The notes under the pieces: model-generated | What the model was told of the DNA's origin: nothing | Seen by the model: the letters and a program-made list of their open reading frames with translations, nothing else | Database searches by the model: none | Translations under genes and position numbers: made by a program | Part shown: piece by piece, positions 6,894-7,815 of the stretch | Position numbering within the stretch: position 1 is the first letter of the stretch | Layout of the letters: each line of letters opens with the position of its first letter | Assembly: GCA_900763355.1 (NCBI GenBank) | Contig: CAAFJY010000069.1 | Coordinates: 1-7,815, forward strand | Length of the DNA stretch: 7,815 nucleotides | Source: Clostridia bacterium | GTDB taxonomy: Bacteria; Bacillota; Clostridia; Oscillospirales; Butyricicoccaceae | Direction: 5' to 3'

Positions 6894-7124
6894 ATGATTT
6901 TTGAAAAACTGCAAAAGCTGATGGCAGACCAATTCAGCATCGATGAAGACGAGATCACCATGGATACCAACTTCAAAGAGGATCTGGACGCCGACTCCAT
7001 CGATATCATGGAGCTGATGATGGCGGTGGAAGAGACCTTTGACATCGGCGAGGTGGAGGAAAACGCCCTGGAGGGCATGCACACCGTGGGCGATGTCGTT
7101 GCCTACATCGCCGACCACTGCTGA
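6894..7124 (+). CDS. acpP: Acyl carrier protein
   Basis: This small acidic protein (76 residues) carries growing fatty acyl chains on a 4'-phosphopantetheine arm and delivers them to FAS II enzymes and to PlsX. The attachment serine is Ser35 in LDADSIDIMELMMAVEE; the usual DSL motif is DSI here. The sequence keeps the four-helix pattern, with EITMDTNFKEDL before helix II and TVGDVVAYI before the C-terminus. The helix II-III region (DIGEVEENALEGM) differs from the common EIPDEDAEKI form, and the protein ends in an unusual cysteine, Cys76. The start ATG has GGAGG at 6881-6885, eight bases upstream. Its own promoter upstream and intrinsic terminator downstream imply an abundant short transcript, as expected for one of the most abundant cell proteins. 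A specialised ACP is possible, but the plsX/rnc context favours the main fatty-acid carrier. Confidence 0.93.
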   Translation: MIFEKLQKLMADQFSIDEDEITMDTNFKEDLDADSIDIMELMMAVEETFDIGEVEENALEGMHTVGDVVAYIADHC

Positions 7125-7136
7125 GACCACAACTGG

Positions 7137-7165
7137 AAAAGGCTCTGCCCGGCAGAGCCTTTTTT
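7137..7165 (+). terminator. Intrinsic terminator after acpP
   Basis: GGCTCTGC (7141-7148) pairs with GCAGAGCC (7152-7159) around a three-base loop, and AAAA (7137-7140) can pair with TTTT (7160-7163). The stem is followed by six T residues (7160-7165). It begins 12 bases after the acpP stop. The A run on the other side makes weak function on the minus strand conceivable, but no minus-strand gene is nearby. Confidence 0.92.
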
Positions 7166-7182
7166 GCATACGGGAGGGTACC

Positions 7183-7815
7183 ATGTCCGAACTGCATCAT
7201 TCCGACTATCAATTCAAGAACCCCGCTTTGCTGCAAAACGCCCTGACCCACAGCTCCTATGCCAACGAGAGCCGGGACAAAAACGTCCGCAGCAACGAGC
7301 GGCTGGAGTTTTTGGGAGACAGCGTGCTGGGCCTCATCTGCGCCCGCTATCTCTATTCCGAATACCGCACCCTGCCGGAGGGGGAGCTCACCAAGCTCCG
7401 GGCCGCCATCGTCTGCGAGGGGTCTCTCTATGAGTTCGCCTGCCGGATCGGCCTGGGGGACAAGCTCCTTTTGGGCCGGGGAGAAAAGGCCGGCGGCGGA
7501 GATCACCGCCCCTCGGTCCTGGCCGATGCGGTAGAGGCCGTCCTGGCCGCCATCTATCTGGACGGGGGGATGGAGGCCGCCCAGGACTTCATCCTGGATT
7601 TCATCCGGGACAAGGCCCGGGAGGTGGTCAAAAACCCCCAGGGCACCGACTACAAGACCACCCTGCAGGAGATCGTCCAGAAAAATCATGAGGAGGTCCT
7701 CTCCTACCGCCTCAAGAGCGAGAGCGGGCCCGACCACGACAAGCTCTTTGTCATGGAGGTCCTCATCAATTCCAATGTCCTGGCCGAGGGCCGGGGCCAC
7801 AGCAAGAAGCTGGCC
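7183..7815 (+). CDS. rnc: Ribonuclease III, 3' end cut by the window edge
   Basis: RNase III cuts double-stranded RNA, processing the rRNA precursor and regulating some mRNAs. The frame is open from ATG 7183 to the last base, giving 211 residues; the family usually has about 225-235, so only the end of the last domain is missing. The nuclease domain (about 1-150) carries the signature NERLEFLGDSVLG with Glu39, Glu42 and Asp46, and the second metal-binding pair Asp115 and Glu118 in ADAVEAV, all matching the E. coli catalytic residues. The double-stranded RNA-binding domain starts near Asp156 (DYKTTLQEIVQ) and reaches GRGHSKKLA, just before its final helix. GGAGG at 7173-7177 lies five bases before the start. 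The gene sits 17 bases after the acpP terminator, with no space for its own promoter between. The plsX-acpP-rnc order is typical of Firmicutes, usually followed by smc and ftsY. Confidence 0.96.
   Translation, partial: MSELHHSDYQFKNPALLQNALTHSSYANESRDKNVRSNERLEFLGDSVLGLICARYLYSEYRTLPEGELTKLRAAIVCEGSLYEFACRIGLGDKLLLGRGEKAGGGDHRPSVLADAVEAVLAAIYLDGGMEAAQDFILDFIRDKAREVVKNPQGTDYKTTLQEIVQKNHEEVLSYRLKSESGPDHDKLFVMEVLINSNVLAEGRGHSKKLA

Noticed and set aside
7006..7800. A 264-codon minus-strand open frame opposite the acpP end and rnc
   Set aside because: It crosses the terminator region and lies opposite clear ACP and RNase III motifs; no family likeness was seen.
1..7815. Mobile element, CRISPR array, tRNA/rRNA or defence system
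   Set aside because: The window is filled by seven recognised housekeeping genes; no transposase, spaced identical repeats or structured RNA genes are present.

Overview
The window looks like an ordinary housekeeping stretch of a GC-rich Firmicutes chromosome, most probably a Clostridia member related to the Oscillospiraceae (Flavonifractor/Oscillibacter-like). The grounds are strong GGAGG-type ribosome binding sites before almost every gene, a folate-dependent TrmFO, strongly GC-biased third codon positions, and the Firmicutes gene orders dprA-topA-trmFO and plsX-acpP-rnc. The genus is inferred from memory of gene order and style, not from a search.

Layout. Bases 1-82 hold a terminator-like hairpin, probably the end of an upstream unit, and the ribosome binding site of the first gene. 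From 83 to 6801 five plus-strand genes are packed without usable gaps: a SpoU/TrmH-family RNA 2'-O-methyltransferase (83-832), dprA (829-2025), topA (2038-4467), trmFO (4457-5779) and plsX (5776-6801). Three of the four junctions overlap (two ATGA, one of 11 bases) and the fourth has a 12-base gap, so a translationally coupled operon is likely. A 92-base gap then carries a near-consensus sigma-A promoter with an extended -10 box and an AT-rich upstream element. It drives acpP (6894-7124), which ends in a strong intrinsic terminator (7137-7165). Only 17 bases later rnc (RNase III) starts at 7183 and runs off the window end at 7815.

How the genes fit together. RNA maturation is served by the methyltransferase, TrmFO and RNase III. 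DNA handling is served by DprA (ssDNA/RecA loading) and topoisomerase I. Phospholipid and fatty-acid synthesis is served by PlsX and acyl carrier protein, which is PlsX's substrate carrier. In Bacillus subtilis the dprA-topA-trmFO and plsX-...-acpP-rnc blocks lie at separate places; here they are joined directly at the trmFO/plsX ATGA overlap.

No mobile element, CRISPR array, tRNA, rRNA, toxin-antitoxin or defence system was seen, and no novel multi-gene system. The points most worth a second look are a histone-H1-like Lys/Thr/Ala tail on topoisomerase I, the acpP promoter with an inverted repeat over its -35 box, the rnc gene with no room for its own promoter behind a strong terminator, and a T7 run at the domain hinge of dprA. 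Very long antisense open frames exist opposite topA, trmFO and plsX but look like composition shadows.
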